Positions 38,157-47,720 are shown, counted from the first letter of the stretch. The stretch: 56,308 nucleotides of DNA from Candidatus Schekmanbacteria bacterium (GCA_016235675.1 JACRJN010000054.1:1-56308); one strand, 5' to 3'. Notes: generated from the letters alone by a model not told the origin. Made by a program: numbers and translations.

Positions 38157-38279
38157 AAAGGAACTTTCTTGTAGGGGCGGGGTTTCCCCGCCCTGGTGGG
38201 GATGGAACCCTTACTCACAATTGTACCAAGGGCGGGGAGACTAAAGCCCCTCATTCACCCTTGTACACATTAAAGTTCC
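38157..38279. repeat. Palindromic repeat, family J, inside another inverted pair
   Basis: Outer pair AAGGAACTTT (from 38157) and AAAGTTCCTT (to about 38280). Inner family J element TTGTAGGGGCGGGGTTTCCCCGCCCTGGTGGG...ACCAAGGGCGGGGA (about 38169-38240). It fills the gap before the hypothetical gene at 38294, together with the element at 37939; no gene is present in 37887-38293. Confidence 0.8.
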
Positions 38280-38293
38280 TTAGAAGTCCCTTA

Positions 38294-39817
38294 TTATTGA
38301 GAATCTTTATCAATTACCGGGTTACCGGCAAGAACTTGCGCTAAATCAACGAACATTCTCAAATCCATACTTATGCCTGCGTACCATTGCCCGCCATCAT
38401 TCGCCAATGCCCATCCGCCTGCCAAATCAAAATATTTATGTAATTGCCAAGAAGCACCGGCAAGCAAAAATGTTTTGTTTTGTATATTACTGTTTTTATC
38501 TCCACCTTTGAGAATTGTAGTGCCGATATTCCAATCAAATCTATTAGCAAATTGATATTTAAGCCTCTTCCACATTGTACTAGTCTCAAATGCCCAAAAT
38601 TCAGTTAAATCTTTATCAATATCTCTGGCGGGATTGACAACCCGTAACAATACGATGGTTCGTACATCCTTATCGCCGAGCAGATAAGCCTCTCCGGCCC
38701 TTATACTCCACCAGCTTTTCCCGGTTACTTTATAGTGAGCCTCGCGGTTGTCCGGTGTAGTAATGGTTAATCGCTCATTTGGTTTTAAATCCTCTTTAAG
38801 TTGATAATAAAACGTATAGTTACCGCTCTCTGCTTGGGATGTTGTTGGAAAAGGGTTAATTGTTCCATTTATTTGGGACGAAGTCAATTTCTCGACATCG
38901 GGTGGTGGTAATGTTACCCCGTATTTTTTTATATCCTTTATTAGTTTGTTTGTTTCTTGCGAACTCTTTAATATACTATAGTTTAAGGGTGGAACATAAT
39001 CGGTTTTTACAATGCCGGTAGCTGTCAATTTATAATCTTTAAGCTCTACAGTGTCGGTACTATTAATTGTTGCGCTGTCAATAGTAACGCTGTTTATTGA
39101 CGTATTAAATAAATATACCGTATCAATTGTGGCGGCATTTGTTGTAGCATTGAAAATCCTTGCAACTTCACTTTTAAAATCTATTTTAACTTTATCCTCA
39201 TCAATTTCAAATTTTGTAATTTCATGATTAGCGGAATCTAAAAGGGTAAATTCTTTACCATTATCAGTAACATTTTCAGCGTATTTAACAATAAGCTTAA
39301 AACCGGCGCTGCCTTTTTCCTTTATAGATATTTCCTTATCCTTTTTCTCAATACAATATATTACTGTTTTATTAGGCTCATTATTTATGACCGTATATTC
39401 CGTTAACCTCTTGCCGGTACTGTCCGGCACCATTTTTCTTTTTATCGAACACAAATCTTTATAACTATTACATTGATCACATTTTTTAAGTCTGACAATA
39501 TACCTATCTTCATGTTTATCGATTCGATAAACTCTTATATCCTTATCATCCTTATTTTTAAGGCTGATTAAATAGTCCTTCGGAGATAATGTCATCTTTA
39601 TTAGCATCGGGCTGTCTGCATCGATGCTATCTTCAAGACGTAACGGCAGATCATTTTGGATTACTTCCAGTGTCGTTCCAAAGCTGTTATCAACGATGGT
39701 TTCAATGGCGATAATATACAAATCGGTCATGTTTAATTTTAAATGATCTGCCGCAACGATATTCGGATAGACTAAAACCAAACAGACCAATAAAAACAAT
39801 GAAACCGCTTTTCTCAT
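38294..39817 (-). CDS. Secreted hypothetical protein (507 aa)
   Basis: Starts at ATG 39817 (AAGGAG 7 nt upstream), with a signal peptide (RKAVSLFLLVCLVLVYPNIVA). The mature protein is Asp/Lys/Ser/Thr-rich and beta-strand-like. A middle part contains a run of short repeated beta units (NATTNAATIDTVYLFNTS, INSVTIDSATINSTDTVELK), reminiscent of pectate-lyase-like or polymer-type repeats. The C-terminal part (KYQFANRFDWNIGTTILKGGD, GASWQLHKYFDLAGGWALAND, QWYAGISMDLRMF) alternates hydrophobic and polar residues like outer-membrane beta strands. It also has a small Cys cluster (CDQCNSYKDLC). I do not recognise the family; an outer-membrane-associated protein is likely. Confidence 0.65.
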   Translation of the reverse strand: MRKAVSLFLLVCLVLVYPNIVAADHLKLNMTDLYIIAIETIVDNSFGTTLEVIQNDLPLRLEDSIDADSPMLIKMTLSPKDYLISLKNKDDKDIRVYRIDKHEDRYIVRLKKCDQCNSYKDLCSIKRKMVPDSTGKRLTEYTVINNEPNKTVIYCIEKKDKEISIKEKGSAGFKLIVKYAENVTDNGKEFTLLDSANHEITKFEIDEDKVKIDFKSEVARIFNATTNAATIDTVYLFNTSINSVTIDSATINSTDTVELKDYKLTATGIVKTDYVPPLNYSILKSSQETNKLIKDIKKYGVTLPPPDVEKLTSSQINGTINPFPTTSQAESGNYTFYYQLKEDLKPNERLTITTPDNREAHYKVTGKSWWSIRAGEAYLLGDKDVRTIVLLRVVNPARDIDKDLTEFWAFETSTMWKRLKYQFANRFDWNIGTTILKGGDKNSNIQNKTFLLAGASWQLHKYFDLAGGWALANDGGQWYAGISMDLRMFVDLAQVLAGNPVIDKDSQ

Positions 39818-39945
39818 TACCACGCTCCTTCTGTGATTTTCAGGTGATTGTTTAGGGTTATATAACAGTACAATTACTTTTAAGTTTAAACCCGGTCATA
39901 GACCGAATGTTACGCTTAATACCGGATAATTTAAGGAATATAAAA

Positions 39946-40200
39946 TCAATACGTTGTTACTAATTGTATTTTTTCATACAACGTTTCAGGCGCGATATCC
40001 GCTCCATTAGGCCAAGTTATTGTTCCCCCGTCAATTGTTGCCTGTTTAAAGAAATTTAAATCCCGTAACGGTTTAAATATTGGGCCTTTTTGCAGATATT
40101 CTTCAAAATCTATATCTCCATTTGCCCCGTCATCGAATTCAACATGAAAAACATATCTGCATTTGTATTCAATTTTAATTACTTCATTTAAATTCCACAT
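39946..40200 (-). CDS. DUF2442 family protein
   Basis: An 84-aa protein with the DUF2442 pattern: [21 protein letters not shown], then [36 protein letters not shown]. These proteins are usually encoded next to DUF4160 proteins, as here (2 bp apart), and the pair is often regarded as toxin-antitoxin-like. Biochemical function is unknown. Confidence 0.88.
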   Translation of the reverse strand: MWNLNEVIKIEYKCRYVFHVEFDDGANGDIDFEEYLQKGPIFKPLRDLNFFKQATIDGGTITWPNGADIAPETLYEKIQLVTTY

Positions 40201-40202
40201 TT

Positions 40203-40463
40203 TTACCTCAACGGTTCAATTGGTTTAATTTCCTGGCCTTCTTTGGCCGATTCCCAATCTTCTTCAAGTTCTATAACATGAAGGTCTATCCATTCCCTGA
40301 TAAGCTTTGTGGCCGTTCTTGAATATAAACCCCCGCGGATTATATTCCCTGAAAAATCGAATAGGGCTTTTCCCCCTTGATACTCAGCATGAAGATGAGG
40401 CGGGTTATGTTCGTCATAATACATTCTGATCATTATGCCAAAAAACCGGGAGATAGTCGGCAA
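40203..40463 (-). CDS. DUF4160 family protein
   Basis: An 86-aa protein with the DUF4160 signature: [32 protein letters not shown] (His-rich PPHxHAxY) and a conserved C-terminal helix. It is 2 bp upstream of the DUF2442 gene on the same strand. The conserved histidines suggest an enzymatic or metal-binding role, not established. Confidence 0.9.
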   Translation of the reverse strand: MPTISRFFGIMIRMYYDEHNPPHLHAEYQGGKALFDFSGNIIRGGLYSRTATKLIREWIDLHVIELEEDWESAKEGQEIKPIEPLR

Positions 40464-40635
40464 CTTTATTTCCTTTCTGAAATTATCTTTGAAAGGTTAT
40501 CAAGAAAGATATTGTTTGTCAATGGGTAGCAATATTTATAGAGAAGAATTTATATGCCGCAAATCGCCCATTTTTCACCTTTTACTTTCTCCTGCAACCT
40601 GCTATAATAATAAGCTTGAAAGGAGAACGACTATT

Positions 40636-43600
40636 ATGTTACAAGCTCTGTTGAAGAAAACGGCGGCCTTGCCGAAAAAGATGTTTGGCAGCAAATATGA
40701 GCGTGAGTTAAAACGCTTGCGCCCGTATGTCGATCAGATAAATGCGCTGGAACCGCAAATCAGTCTTTTAAGTGAAGCGCAATTAAAAGCTAAGACTGAA
40801 GCGTTCAAAAAACAGGTCCGGGAGGAATACCAGAAAATCCAGCCGGAAGTGGACAGTATCAAGGCGGAGATCGCCCAAAGCAGCGGCGCCGAGCGTCAAA
40901 AGTTACGGTTAAGGTTAAGGGAGTTGGTCAACACCGTATTCGCCGATATTTTGTGCGAAGCCTTCGCCATGGTGCGGGAGGCAGGCTCGCGCACCCTCAA
41001 CATGCGCCATTTTGATGTCCAGTTGATGGGCGGGATTATGCTGCACGAGGGGAAAATCTCCGAAATGAAAACCGGCGAAGGCAAGACCTTGGTGGCAACA
41101 TTGCCGGTCTATCTCAATGCCTTGCTGGGCCGAGGCGTGCATGTCATCACGGTCAACGACTATCTGGCGCGGCGCGACAGCGAGTGGATGGGGAAAATCT
41201 ATACCTATCTGGGGCTGACGGTGGGTATCATCCAGCATGAGATGAACGATCAGCAGCGCCAGCAGGCTTATGAGGCCGATACAACCTACGGCACCAACAA
41301 CGAATTCGGCTTCGACTATCTGCGGGACAACATGAAATTCCGCCTGGAGGATTATGTCCAGCGCGGGCATAACTTCGCCATCGTGGACGAGGTGGACAGC
41401 ATCTTAATCGACGAAGCCCGCACCCCGCTGATTATCTCCGGTGAGGTGGAACAGGCCGGAGACGAGGCTTTCGATGCCTATAATCCCTATATCCGGGAAT
41501 TGGTGCGCCATAAACAGCAAAGCCTGATACAGGAATTGTTGCAACAGGCCAACAAACTAAGTACCGATACTCAATTGGACGAAAAGGCGGAAGTGCTCCT
41601 GCTTTGCAAATACGCCGATCCCAAAAACGCCGGTTTCTTGCAGGTCATGGAGGATAAACGGCTGGCCAAGGCTCTGGAAGAGGTAGAGGGCAACCACCGC
41701 CGGGAAAAGACCTTATCTGGCCTGCTGGATGAAAAGATTTATTACGCTCTAAACGAGGAGGGCAAGAGCGCCGAACTGAACAAAATCGGGCGGGATTATT
41801 TGGCGCAGCGCAACCCCAAGCTTTTCGGCAACGTCAGTTTCAAAAATCAGGACGCGGCCTTCCACGACAAGATTTACGAGATTCAGCGCAACCCGGATTT
41901 AGCCCCGCAGGACAAAGAGAAAATGTTGGCGCAACTGCAATGGCAGATGGAGACGGGGCTGGCTATCGAACATAATATCAACCAGTTGCTCAAGGCCCAT
42001 ACCGTCTTTGAAAACGAGGTGGATTATGTGGTCAAAGACGGCCAGGTGATTATCGTCGATGAGTTCACCGGACGGATGATGCCGGGACGGCGCTGGAGCG
42101 ACGGCTTGCATCAGGCAGTGGAGGCCAAAGAGGGCGTGAAAGTGGCCAAGGCCAATCAGACTTTAGCCACCATCACCCTGCAAAACTATTTCCGCATGTA
42201 CGACAAACTGGCCGGTATGACCGGTACGGCAGATACCGAGGCGCTGGAATTCAACAACATCTACGGTCTGGATGTGGCGGTGATTCCTACCAATAAACCG
42301 ATGGTACGCACCAATTATCCCGATGTCATTTACCGCACCGAACGGGAAAAGTTCAAGGCGGTCTGCAATGAAATTGTCGAGGTGCATAAAACCGGACAGC
42401 CGATGCTGGTGGGCACCATCTCCATCGAGAAATCGGAACGCTTGAGCGCTCTGTTGAAGCAGCGCGGGGTCAGGCACGAGGTCTTGAACGCCAAATATCA
42501 TGAAAAGGAAGCGCACATCGTCGCCCAGGCCGGCCGGCTGGCGGCGGTAACCATCGCCACCAACATGGCCGGACGCGGTACCGATATTGTGCTGGGCGGG
42601 GCCGAGGCGGAATTGAATACCCCGGAGCATGACGCCTGGCTTGCCGAGCATAAAAAGGTGGTGGAATTGGGTGGGCTGCATATCATCGGCACCGAGCGGC
42701 ACGAGAGCCGCCGTATCGATAATCAGTTGCGCGGCCGATCCGGTCGGCAGGGCGATCCCGGCTCCTCCCGTTTCTATATCTCCCTGGAAGATGACCTGAT
42801 GCGGCTTTTCGGCTCCGAGCGCATCTCCAATATCATGCTCCGCTTAGGGATGGAAGAGGATCAGCCCATCGAGCATAACCTGGTATCCAGGGCGCTGGAA
42901 AACGCCCAAAAGCGGGTGGAGGGTAACAACTACGAAATCCGCAAGCGCCTGCTGGAATACGATGATGTGATGAACAAGCAGCGCGAGGTGATTTACGCCC
43001 AGCGCCGTCAGGTCTTGGAAGGGGAAAGCCTTAAAAGTTGGGTGCTGGAGATGATGGGGGAAGTGGTCGATAAGATTATCGACAATCACATTGACCCGGA
43101 ACAACATCCCGATGAATGGGATTGCCACGCCTTAGGCGATGCCCTGCTGCGTCAGTTCGGCATGGTATTTCCCGTCGAGCAGTGGCATAACGAGCTGAAT
43201 TATCAGCAACTGCGGGATAAAATACAGGAAACGGTGCAAGCGGTGCACACTTATAAAGAGCAACAGCTTACCGAACCGATGATGCGGCATATCGAACGAA
43301 TTATTATGCTCCAGACCATCGATACCAACTGGAAGGAGCACCTGCACGCCATCGATCAACTGAAGGAGGGTATCAACCTGCGCGGTTACGGGCATAAAGA
43401 CCCATTGGTGGAATACCAGCGCGAGGGCTTCGAGATGTTCGCCCAGATGATCGAGATGATCAAGCAGGAAGTGGCGCATCATCTGCTGAGAGTACGGGCG
43501 GTGGAAGAGGAAGAACAGGTGGAAGAGCAACGCCAGCACCATGTCGAGGAGCAGATCAAGGAACCCTCCCATGTCCCGCAAAAGCACACCGGCACCAAAG

Positions 43601-43668
43601 TAGGCCGCAACGACCCCTGTCCCTGCGGCAGCGGGAAAAAGTTTAAGAAGTGCCACGGGGCGAAGTGA
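40636..43668 (+). CDS. secA: Preprotein translocase ATPase SecA
   Basis: A 1010-aa motor that drives proteins through SecYEG. Walker A is [11 protein letters not shown], Walker B is [19 protein letters not shown], the helicase motif region [13 protein letters not shown] is intact, and the C-terminal zinc domain is [18 protein letters not shown]. It is about 110 residues longer than E. coli SecA because of an insertion between [13 protein letters not shown] and [11 protein letters not shown], as in Bacteroidetes/Chlorobi-type SecA. The start ATG 40636 follows AAAGGAG. The frame is open further upstream but overlaps the DUF4160 gene and has no homology there. Confidence 0.97.
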   Translation: MLQALLKKTAALPKKMFGSKYERELKRLRPYVDQINALEPQISLLSEAQLKAKTEAFKKQVREEYQKIQPEVDSIKAEIAQSSGAERQKLRLRLRELVNTVFADILCEAFAMVREAGSRTLNMRHFDVQLMGGIMLHEGKISEMKTGEGKTLVATLPVYLNALLGRGVHVITVNDYLARRDSEWMGKIYTYLGLTVGIIQHEMNDQQRQQAYEADTTYGTNNEFGFDYLRDNMKFRLEDYVQRGHNFAIVDEVDSILIDEARTPLIISGEVEQAGDEAFDAYNPYIRELVRHKQQSLIQELLQQANKLSTDTQLDEKAEVLLLCKYADPKNAGFLQVMEDKRLAKALEEVEGNHRREKTLSGLLDEKIYYALNEEGKSAELNKIGRDYLAQRNPKLFGNVSFKNQDAAFHDKIYEIQRNPDLAPQDKEKMLAQLQWQMETGLAIEHNINQLLKAHTVFENEVDYVVKDGQVIIVDEFTGRMMPGRRWSDGLHQAVEAKEGVKVAKANQTLATITLQNYFRMYDKLAGMTGTADTEALEFNNIYGLDVAVIPTNKPMVRTNYPDVIYRTEREKFKAVCNEIVEVHKTGQPMLVGTISIEKSERLSALLKQRGVRHEVLNAKYHEKEAHIVAQAGRLAAVTIATNMAGRGTDIVLGGAEAELNTPEHDAWLAEHKKVVELGGLHIIGTERHESRRIDNQLRGRSGRQGDPGSSRFYISLEDDLMRLFGSERISNIMLRLGMEEDQPIEHNLVSRALENAQKRVEGNNYEIRKRLLEYDDVMNKQREVIYAQRRQVLEGESLKSWVLEMMGEVVDKIIDNHIDPEQHPDEWDCHALGDALLRQFGMVFPVEQWHNELNYQQLRDKIQETVQAVHTYKEQQLTEPMMRHIERIIMLQTIDTNWKEHLHAIDQLKEGINLRGYGHKDPLVEYQREGFEMFAQMIEMIKQEVAHHLLRVRAVEEEEQVEEQRQHHVEEQIKEPSHVPQKHTGTKVGRNDPCPCGSGKKFKKCHGAK

Positions 43669-43688
43669 GGTTTTTTAAGGGGATGATT

Positions 43689-43868
43689 ATGCACTTAACA
43701 TTTGATAACCTGGTAGAAGAAATTAAAAGCTTATCCACTGAAGAAAAAGAAGAACTGGAATTTTTACTTGAGAAGTTTTTGCTTGATGAGTGCAGGGAAG
43801 AAATCTACAAAAATTACCGGAAAAGCTTGCAGGAATTCAGCGTATCAATAAGCTTAAAGGTATGTTAA
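43689..43868 (+). CDS. Orphan antitoxin-like small protein (59 aa), C-terminus possibly frameshifted
   Basis: MHLTFDNLVEEIKSLSTEEKEELEFLL followed by EKFLLDECREEIYKNYRKSLQEF is the acidic/basic helix pattern of short antitoxins that control PIN or RelE-type toxins. The expected tail is missing; in another frame the DNA right after continues as INKLKGMLKVL, which resembles the usual ending of this family. No toxin gene follows; a palindrome lies there instead. Start ATG 43689, 6 nt after GGGG. Confidence 0.5.
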   Translation: MHLTFDNLVEEIKSLSTEEKEELEFLLEKFLLDECREEIYKNYRKSLQEFSVSISLKVC

Positions 43869-43875
43869 AAGTATT

Positions 43876-43921
43876 GTAGGGTGGGCTGTGCCCACCAAAT
43901 GGTGGGCACAGCCCACCCTAC
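43876..43921. repeat. Near-perfect palindrome, family H
   Basis: GTAGGGTGGGCTGTGCCCACC, then AAAT-type centre, then its complement. A related, less perfect copy lies at 47661-47710. Confidence 0.9.
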
Positions 43922-43970
43922 TATATAGATCGTTCAATCACCAACCAAAAATCCCAAGGGAGAGTAATGC

Positions 43971-44828
43971 ATGAGCGCTCAGATTATTAGCGGAAATCAG
44001 ATTTCCAAGAAAATTCGCCAGGAATTGGCGGCGCAGATTGTCGAGTTGAAGGCCAAACACAACCTGACGCCCGGTCTGGCTGTTGTGCTGGTTGGGGAAA
44101 ACCCGGCCTCTCAGGTCTATGTCAACATGAAGGAAAAGGGTTGCACCGAAGTAGGGATTTATTCGGAAAAGCACTTGCTGCCCAAAGATGCCACACAATC
44201 GCAGCTTATGGATTTGATTGACAAGCTCAACAACGACCCCAAGATTCACGGGATTTTGGTTCAACTTCCCCTTCCCAAACAGCTTGATGAAAAAGAGGTA
44301 CTGAACGCCATCTCCCCGGCCAAAGACGTGGACGGTTTTCATCCCTATAACGTGGGTAAATTGTTGGTGGGCGAACCGACTTTTGTAGCTTGTACCCCGT
44401 TCGGGGTAATCAAGATGCTGGAATACAGCGGGATCGAGATTAAAGGCAAGCGGGCGGTGGTGGTAGGCCGCAGCAATATCGTGGGCAAGCCGGTTGCCCT
44501 GTTGCTTCTGCAAAAAGACGCTACCGTGACGGTTTGTCACTCACGCACCAAGGATTTGGCGGCGGAAACCCGGCGCGCCGAGATTTTGATCGCCGCCATC
44601 GGCAAGCCTAAGTTTATCACCGCCGATATGGTCAGTGAAGGCACAGTAGTCATCGATGTCGGCGTCAATCGCCTGGATGACGGATCGCTTGCCGGAGATG
44701 TTGATTTCGAGGCGGTCAAGGAAAAGGCCGCGGCCATCTCCCCGGTTCCGGGCGGGGTCGGCCCGATGACGATTGCTATGCTGTTGTCTAATACGGTGCA
44801 GGCGGCGAAGGATAGTCAGGGGATATAA
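43971..44828 (+). CDS. folD: Methylenetetrahydrofolate dehydrogenase / methenyl-THF cyclohydrolase FolD
   Basis: A 285-aa bifunctional enzyme interconverting 5,10-methylene-, methenyl- and 10-formyl-THF. The signatures VGENPASQVYVNMKEKGC (catalytic Lys), GILVQLPLPKQ, KDVDGFHPYN, GKRAVVVGRSNIVGKPVA and PVPGGVGPMTIAMLL are all present. It starts after GGGAGAGTAATGC. With metV-metF 4 kb downstream and lpd directly after, it supports active folate-based C1 metabolism. Confidence 0.97.
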   Translation: MSAQIISGNQISKKIRQELAAQIVELKAKHNLTPGLAVVLVGENPASQVYVNMKEKGCTEVGIYSEKHLLPKDATQSQLMDLIDKLNNDPKIHGILVQLPLPKQLDEKEVLNAISPAKDVDGFHPYNVGKLLVGEPTFVACTPFGVIKMLEYSGIEIKGKRAVVVGRSNIVGKPVALLLLQKDATVTVCHSRTKDLAAETRRAEILIAAIGKPKFITADMVSEGTVVIDVGVNRLDDGSLAGDVDFEAVKEKAAAISPVPGGVGPMTIAMLLSNTVQAAKDSQGI

Positions 44829-44838
44829 GATTAACTGC

Positions 44839-44954
44839 CGAGATACGAGGTACGAGATACGAGATACGGAAAAACAAATCGGATGTTTCGGTGTGTCCCC
44901 ACGCCGAAACATCTGGATTCTTTCGTACCTCATATCTCGTATCTCGTACCTCGT
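44839..44954. repeat. Nested repeat: CGAGATACGAGGTACGAGATACGAG arms with family C inside
   Basis: Left arm CGAGATACGAGGTACGAGATACGAGATAC and right arm GTACCTCATATCTCGTATCTCGTACCTCG form an imperfect inverted repeat, each arm a short direct repeat of GAGATAC. Between them lies a family C hairpin, TGTTTCGGTGTGTCCCCACGCCGAAACA. Confidence 0.88.
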
Positions 44955-44976
44955 GTTTTCCAAGGAGTTCCAACAC

Positions 44977-46371
44977 ATGGAAGCTTTTAACGTTGCAGTA
45001 TTAGGCGGCGGGCCGGGAGGCTATACCGCCGCCATTCGCGTCGCTCAATTGGGCGCAGCGGTTTGTCTGGTGGAGATGGATAAGGTGGGCGGAACCTGCT
45101 TAAACCGCGGTTGCATCCCTACCAAGGCGCTGCTGACTTGTGCCGAAGTCTTGGCTCACATCAAACATGCCGAAGAATATGGCGTGGAAGTGACGCAGAT
45201 TAAGCCCAGCTTCGCCCGCATGGTGGAACGCAAGGACAAGATTGTTGCCAATCTCATCTCCGGCGTCGGATTTTTGCTGAAAAGCTACGGCGTGACCGTG
45301 CTCAAAGGCCGCGGCGTGCTTACCGCCAAGGATAAGGTGTGGGTCGAGGGCTGCAACGGCGGCGGGGTGGAATTACAGGCCGATAAAATCATCATCGCCA
45401 CCGGCTCCCGTCCGGCCCTGATTCCGGCCTTCAACATCGACGGCAAAAAAATCATCACCAGCAACGAAGCCCTGAACTTAAAGGAACTGCCCGAAAGTAT
45501 CATTATTGTAGGCGGCGGGGTTATCGGCTGCGAATTTGCCTGCATCTTCTCCGAACTGGGCGTCAAGGTCACCATTCTGGAGCTTTTACCCAACATCCTG
45601 CCTACCGAAGATAAAGTCATCGGACAGCGTTTGCGCCTGATTCTGAAAAAGCGGGGGGTGGAAATCCTCAACCAGTCACAAATCACCAGGATTGAGGTGC
45701 AGGGCGATAAAGTGGTCGCCTCACTGGAGGGCAAGGAGCCGGTCAGCGCCGATATGGCCTTGATTTCCATCGGGCGTTCCATGAATACCGAAGACATCGG
45801 CTTAAGGGAAATGGGCATCGCACAGGGACGGCGCGGCGAAATTCTGGTTGATGACAAAATGGAAACCAACGTCCACGGGATTTACGCCATCGGGGATGTG
45901 GTCGGCAAGATTATGCTGGCGCATGTCGCCGCCAAGCAAGGACTGATAGCGGCGGCCAACGCCATGGGCGGCAATGCCAGTATGAATTATAGCCTGGTGC
46001 CAAGCTGTATCTTCACCTCCCCCGAAATCGGTAGCGTGGGTTTGACCGCCGACAAAGCCAAAGAGCAGGGCTTTGACGTCACCCTGGGCAATTTCTCCTT
46101 CATGGCGCTGGGCAAGGCTCAGGCCATGGGCCAGACCGAGGGCACAGTACGCCTGGTGGTGGACGTCAAGACTGATAAGATTTTAGGCGCGCAAATCATG
46201 GGGCCCCACGCCACCGACTTAATCGCCGAAGTGACCCTGGCCATTAAAATGGGCGCCACCGCTCATCAAATCAGCGAAACCATCCATGCCCACCCGACCT
46301 TAGCCGAAGCCATCTTCGAAGCCTCCGAAGACGTGCACGATGTAGCGATTCATGCGGCGAAGAAGAAGTAA
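44977..46371 (+). CDS. lpd: Dihydrolipoyl dehydrogenase
   Basis: A 464-aa FAD-dependent disulfide reductase (E3 of 2-oxoacid dehydrogenases or L-protein of glycine cleavage). The FAD site is VLGGGPGGYTAAIRVAQLG, the redox disulfide GGTCLNRGCIPTKALL, the NAD site VGGGVIGCEFA, the second FAD motif GIYAIGDV, and the C-terminal dimerisation HAHPTLAEAI includes the catalytic His-Glu. Start ATG 44977 follows AAGGAG; the frame upstream runs through the repeat and is not coding. No lipoyl-bearing partner gene is in the window. Confidence 0.95.
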   Translation: MEAFNVAVLGGGPGGYTAAIRVAQLGAAVCLVEMDKVGGTCLNRGCIPTKALLTCAEVLAHIKHAEEYGVEVTQIKPSFARMVERKDKIVANLISGVGFLLKSYGVTVLKGRGVLTAKDKVWVEGCNGGGVELQADKIIIATGSRPALIPAFNIDGKKIITSNEALNLKELPESIIIVGGGVIGCEFACIFSELGVKVTILELLPNILPTEDKVIGQRLRLILKKRGVEILNQSQITRIEVQGDKVVASLEGKEPVSADMALISIGRSMNTEDIGLREMGIAQGRRGEILVDDKMETNVHGIYAIGDVVGKIMLAHVAAKQGLIAAANAMGGNASMNYSLVPSCIFTSPEIGSVGLTADKAKEQGFDVTLGNFSFMALGKAQAMGQTEGTVRLVVDVKTDKILGAQIMGPHATDLIAEVTLAIKMGATAHQISETIHAHPTLAEAIFEASEDVHDVAIHAAKKK

Positions 46372-46437
46372 CGAGCGGTTTTTTCTGTCTCCATCCCTTC
46401 CTTTATAACGGGGGGATGGGAATAAATTCCTGCATCC

Positions 46438-46488
46438 GGTAGCACAAGCTTCCAGCCTGTGCGTCACAAGCTGGAAGCTTGTGCTACC
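46438..46488. repeat. Palindromic repeat, family D
   Basis: Arms GGTAGCACAAGCTTCCAGCCTGTG and CACAAGCTGGAAGCTTGTGCTACC. Its right end (ACCAAGGA) supplies the ribosome binding site region of the antitoxin gene at 46501. Confidence 0.85.
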
Positions 46489-46500
46489 AAGGATAAAATC

Positions 46501-46731
46501 ATGCAAAAAAAACTTACAATCAGCATAGACGAAGAAGTCTATACAAAATTATACCTTATGGTAGGGCGTAGAAAAATCAGCCATTTCGTGGAGGATTTAA
46601 TCCGTCCGTATGTCATCAAATCGGAACTGGAAGCAGGCTACCGGCAGATGGCAAAGGACAAGACCAGGGAAAAAGAAGCCTTGGAATGGGCTGAAGCTAC
46701 TTTTGGAGACAGCGTTCATGAACCGTGGTGA
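46501..46731 (+). CDS. MazE-like antitoxin (ribbon-helix-helix type)
   Basis: A 76-aa protein: KKLTISIDEEVYTKLYLMVGRRKISHFVEDLI is a ribbon-helix-helix DNA-binding start, and the C-terminal REKEALEWAEATFGDSVHEPW is the toxin-wrapping tail. The MazF-type toxin gene begins 14 nt before its end. Start ATG 46501 was chosen; an upstream ATG lies in the family D repeat. Confidence 0.85.
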   Translation: MQKKLTISIDEEVYTKLYLMVGRRKISHFVEDLIRPYVIKSELEAGYRQMAKDKTREKEALEWAEATFGDSVHEPW

Positions 46732-47041
46732 TGTGTGGTGGGTAAATTTTGAGCCTTCAATGGGCGGAGAAATTCGCAAGAAACGCCCGGCGGTGATAGT
46801 CAGCAATGATACCTCCAATAGATTTATAAATCGTGTTCAGGTGGTGCCGCTTACAAGCAATACCGATCGCCTTTATCCCAGTGAAACTTATGTCATATTA
46901 AACGGAAAACAGGGGAAAGCTATGGCGGATCAATTAACTACGGTTAGTAAGTTGCGCTTATCCGAGAAAATCGGCAGACTATCGGAAGAAGATATGCAGA
47001 AAATTAATACGGCAATAAGGACGCAGCTTGGGGTATCTTAA
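46718..47041 (+). CDS. mazF: MazF family endoribonuclease toxin
   Basis: A 107-aa toxin: NRGDVWWVNFEPSMGGEIRKKRPAVIVSND and VQVVPLTSNTDRLYPSE are classic MazF, with catalytic Arg and Thr in KKRPAV and PLTSN. It ends with KINTAIRTQLG, the usual C-terminal helix. Overlaps the antitoxin gene by 14 nt, giving a complete mazEF-type module. Confidence 0.94.
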   Translation: MNRGDVWWVNFEPSMGGEIRKKRPAVIVSNDTSNRFINRVQVVPLTSNTDRLYPSETYVILNGKQGKAMADQLTTVSKLRLSEKIGRLSEEDMQKINTAIRTQLGVS

Positions 47042-47084
47042 CCAAACGTTTCTTCTTATGCCGCATAACAAAAGAAATCAAACC

Positions 47085-47276
47085 ATGAACCCCAATCAAA
47101 TCAGACAGACAGGGATGGAAGCATTAATAAAAGCTCTAGGGCCGGTGGGTACGGCAAGATTCATCCAACAATTTGAAACCGGTTACGGCGATTATACTAA
47201 AGATAGAGATAAGTGGCTGGGCGAGATAGGTGTGCGGCAGGCGGTAGGGGAAATCAGGGCTAGGCGGGGGAAATAG
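47085..47276 (+). CDS. 63-aa conserved hypothetical protein (toxin-antitoxin-associated type)
   Basis: MNPNQIRQTGMEALIKALG, PVGTARFIQQFETGYGDYTKDRDKWLG is a pattern I know from small proteins encoded near toxin-antitoxin genes in many bacteria; function not known to me. It follows mazF by 44 bp. An in-frame ATG at 47058 is an alternative start. The ribosome binding site is weak. Just after it is a family C hairpin (47289-47314). Confidence 0.65.
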   Translation: MNPNQIRQTGMEALIKALGPVGTARFIQQFETGYGDYTKDRDKWLGEIGVRQAVGEIRARRGK

Positions 47277-47288
47277 TTGCCATTATCT

Positions 47289-47314
47289 GTTTCGGCGTGA
47301 GGACACGCCGAAAC
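47289..47314. repeat. Palindromic repeat, family C, single unit
   Basis: GTTTCGGCGTGAGGACACGCCGAAAC, a perfect hairpin except for the loop. A degenerate relative is at about 47629-47656. Confidence 0.85.
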
Positions 47315-47340
47315 ATCGATATCATAAAGGAGAAAGCAAA

Positions 47341-47619
47341 ATGGATAACACCTGTAACAAAAAGCATAGATATAATCCAAAATTTAACGACTTACCATTA
47401 GACCAAGGAAATGAAGGCAGACATAAATATGCCGGTTGTGCATATGAACTTGGAAAAAACCATGGACTTGAAAAACGTTCTGAACTTAACATAAACATTG
47501 ATCTTGATAATCTACCTTTTAGCCAAGCTGGTACTGTAAGACATAGAAGTCCACATGTGGCTTATGCAAGGGGGTATTATGATGGCATTAGAGAATCGTA
47601 TAATCTTGATTTAATATAG
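47341..47619 (+). CDS. 92-aa hypothetical protein with internal duplication
   Basis: AAAGGAGAAAGC precedes the ATG. The sequence consists of two similar halves: residues about 15-48 (NDLPLDQGNEGRHKY, AYELGKNHGLEKR) and about 53-90 (DNLPFSQAGTVRHRS, AYARGYYDGIRES). Each half has LP, Q, G, RH and AY-x-x-G positions aligned. It is rich in His, Asn and Tyr. I do not recognise a family. Confidence 0.65.
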   Translation: MDNTCNKKHRYNPKFNDLPLDQGNEGRHKYAGCAYELGKNHGLEKRSELNINIDLDNLPFSQAGTVRHRSPHVAYARGYYDGIRESYNLDLI

Positions 47620-47660
47620 TCCTTATTTGTTTCAACGTGGGAATACGTCGAAGCATCCAT

Positions 47661-47710
47661 TGTAGTGTGGGCTGTGTCCAGCAAAACCAGTGGGCACAGC
47701 CCACACTACA
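47661..47710. repeat. Palindromic repeat, family H
   Basis: TGTAGTGTGGGCTGTGTCCA...TGGGCACAGCCCACACTACA. Related to 43876-43921. Ends 10 nt before the mntA ATG. Confidence 0.85.
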
Positions 47711-47720
47711 GAATAAAATC

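Noticed and set aside
40435-40635. Long upstream extension of SecA (67 codons)
   Set aside because: It overlaps the DUF4160 gene, has no homology to SecA, and a good ribosome binding site lies before ATG 40636.
44773-44976. Upstream extension of Lpd (68 codons)
   Set aside because: It is a read-through of folD and a palindromic repeat; AAGGAG precedes ATG 44977.
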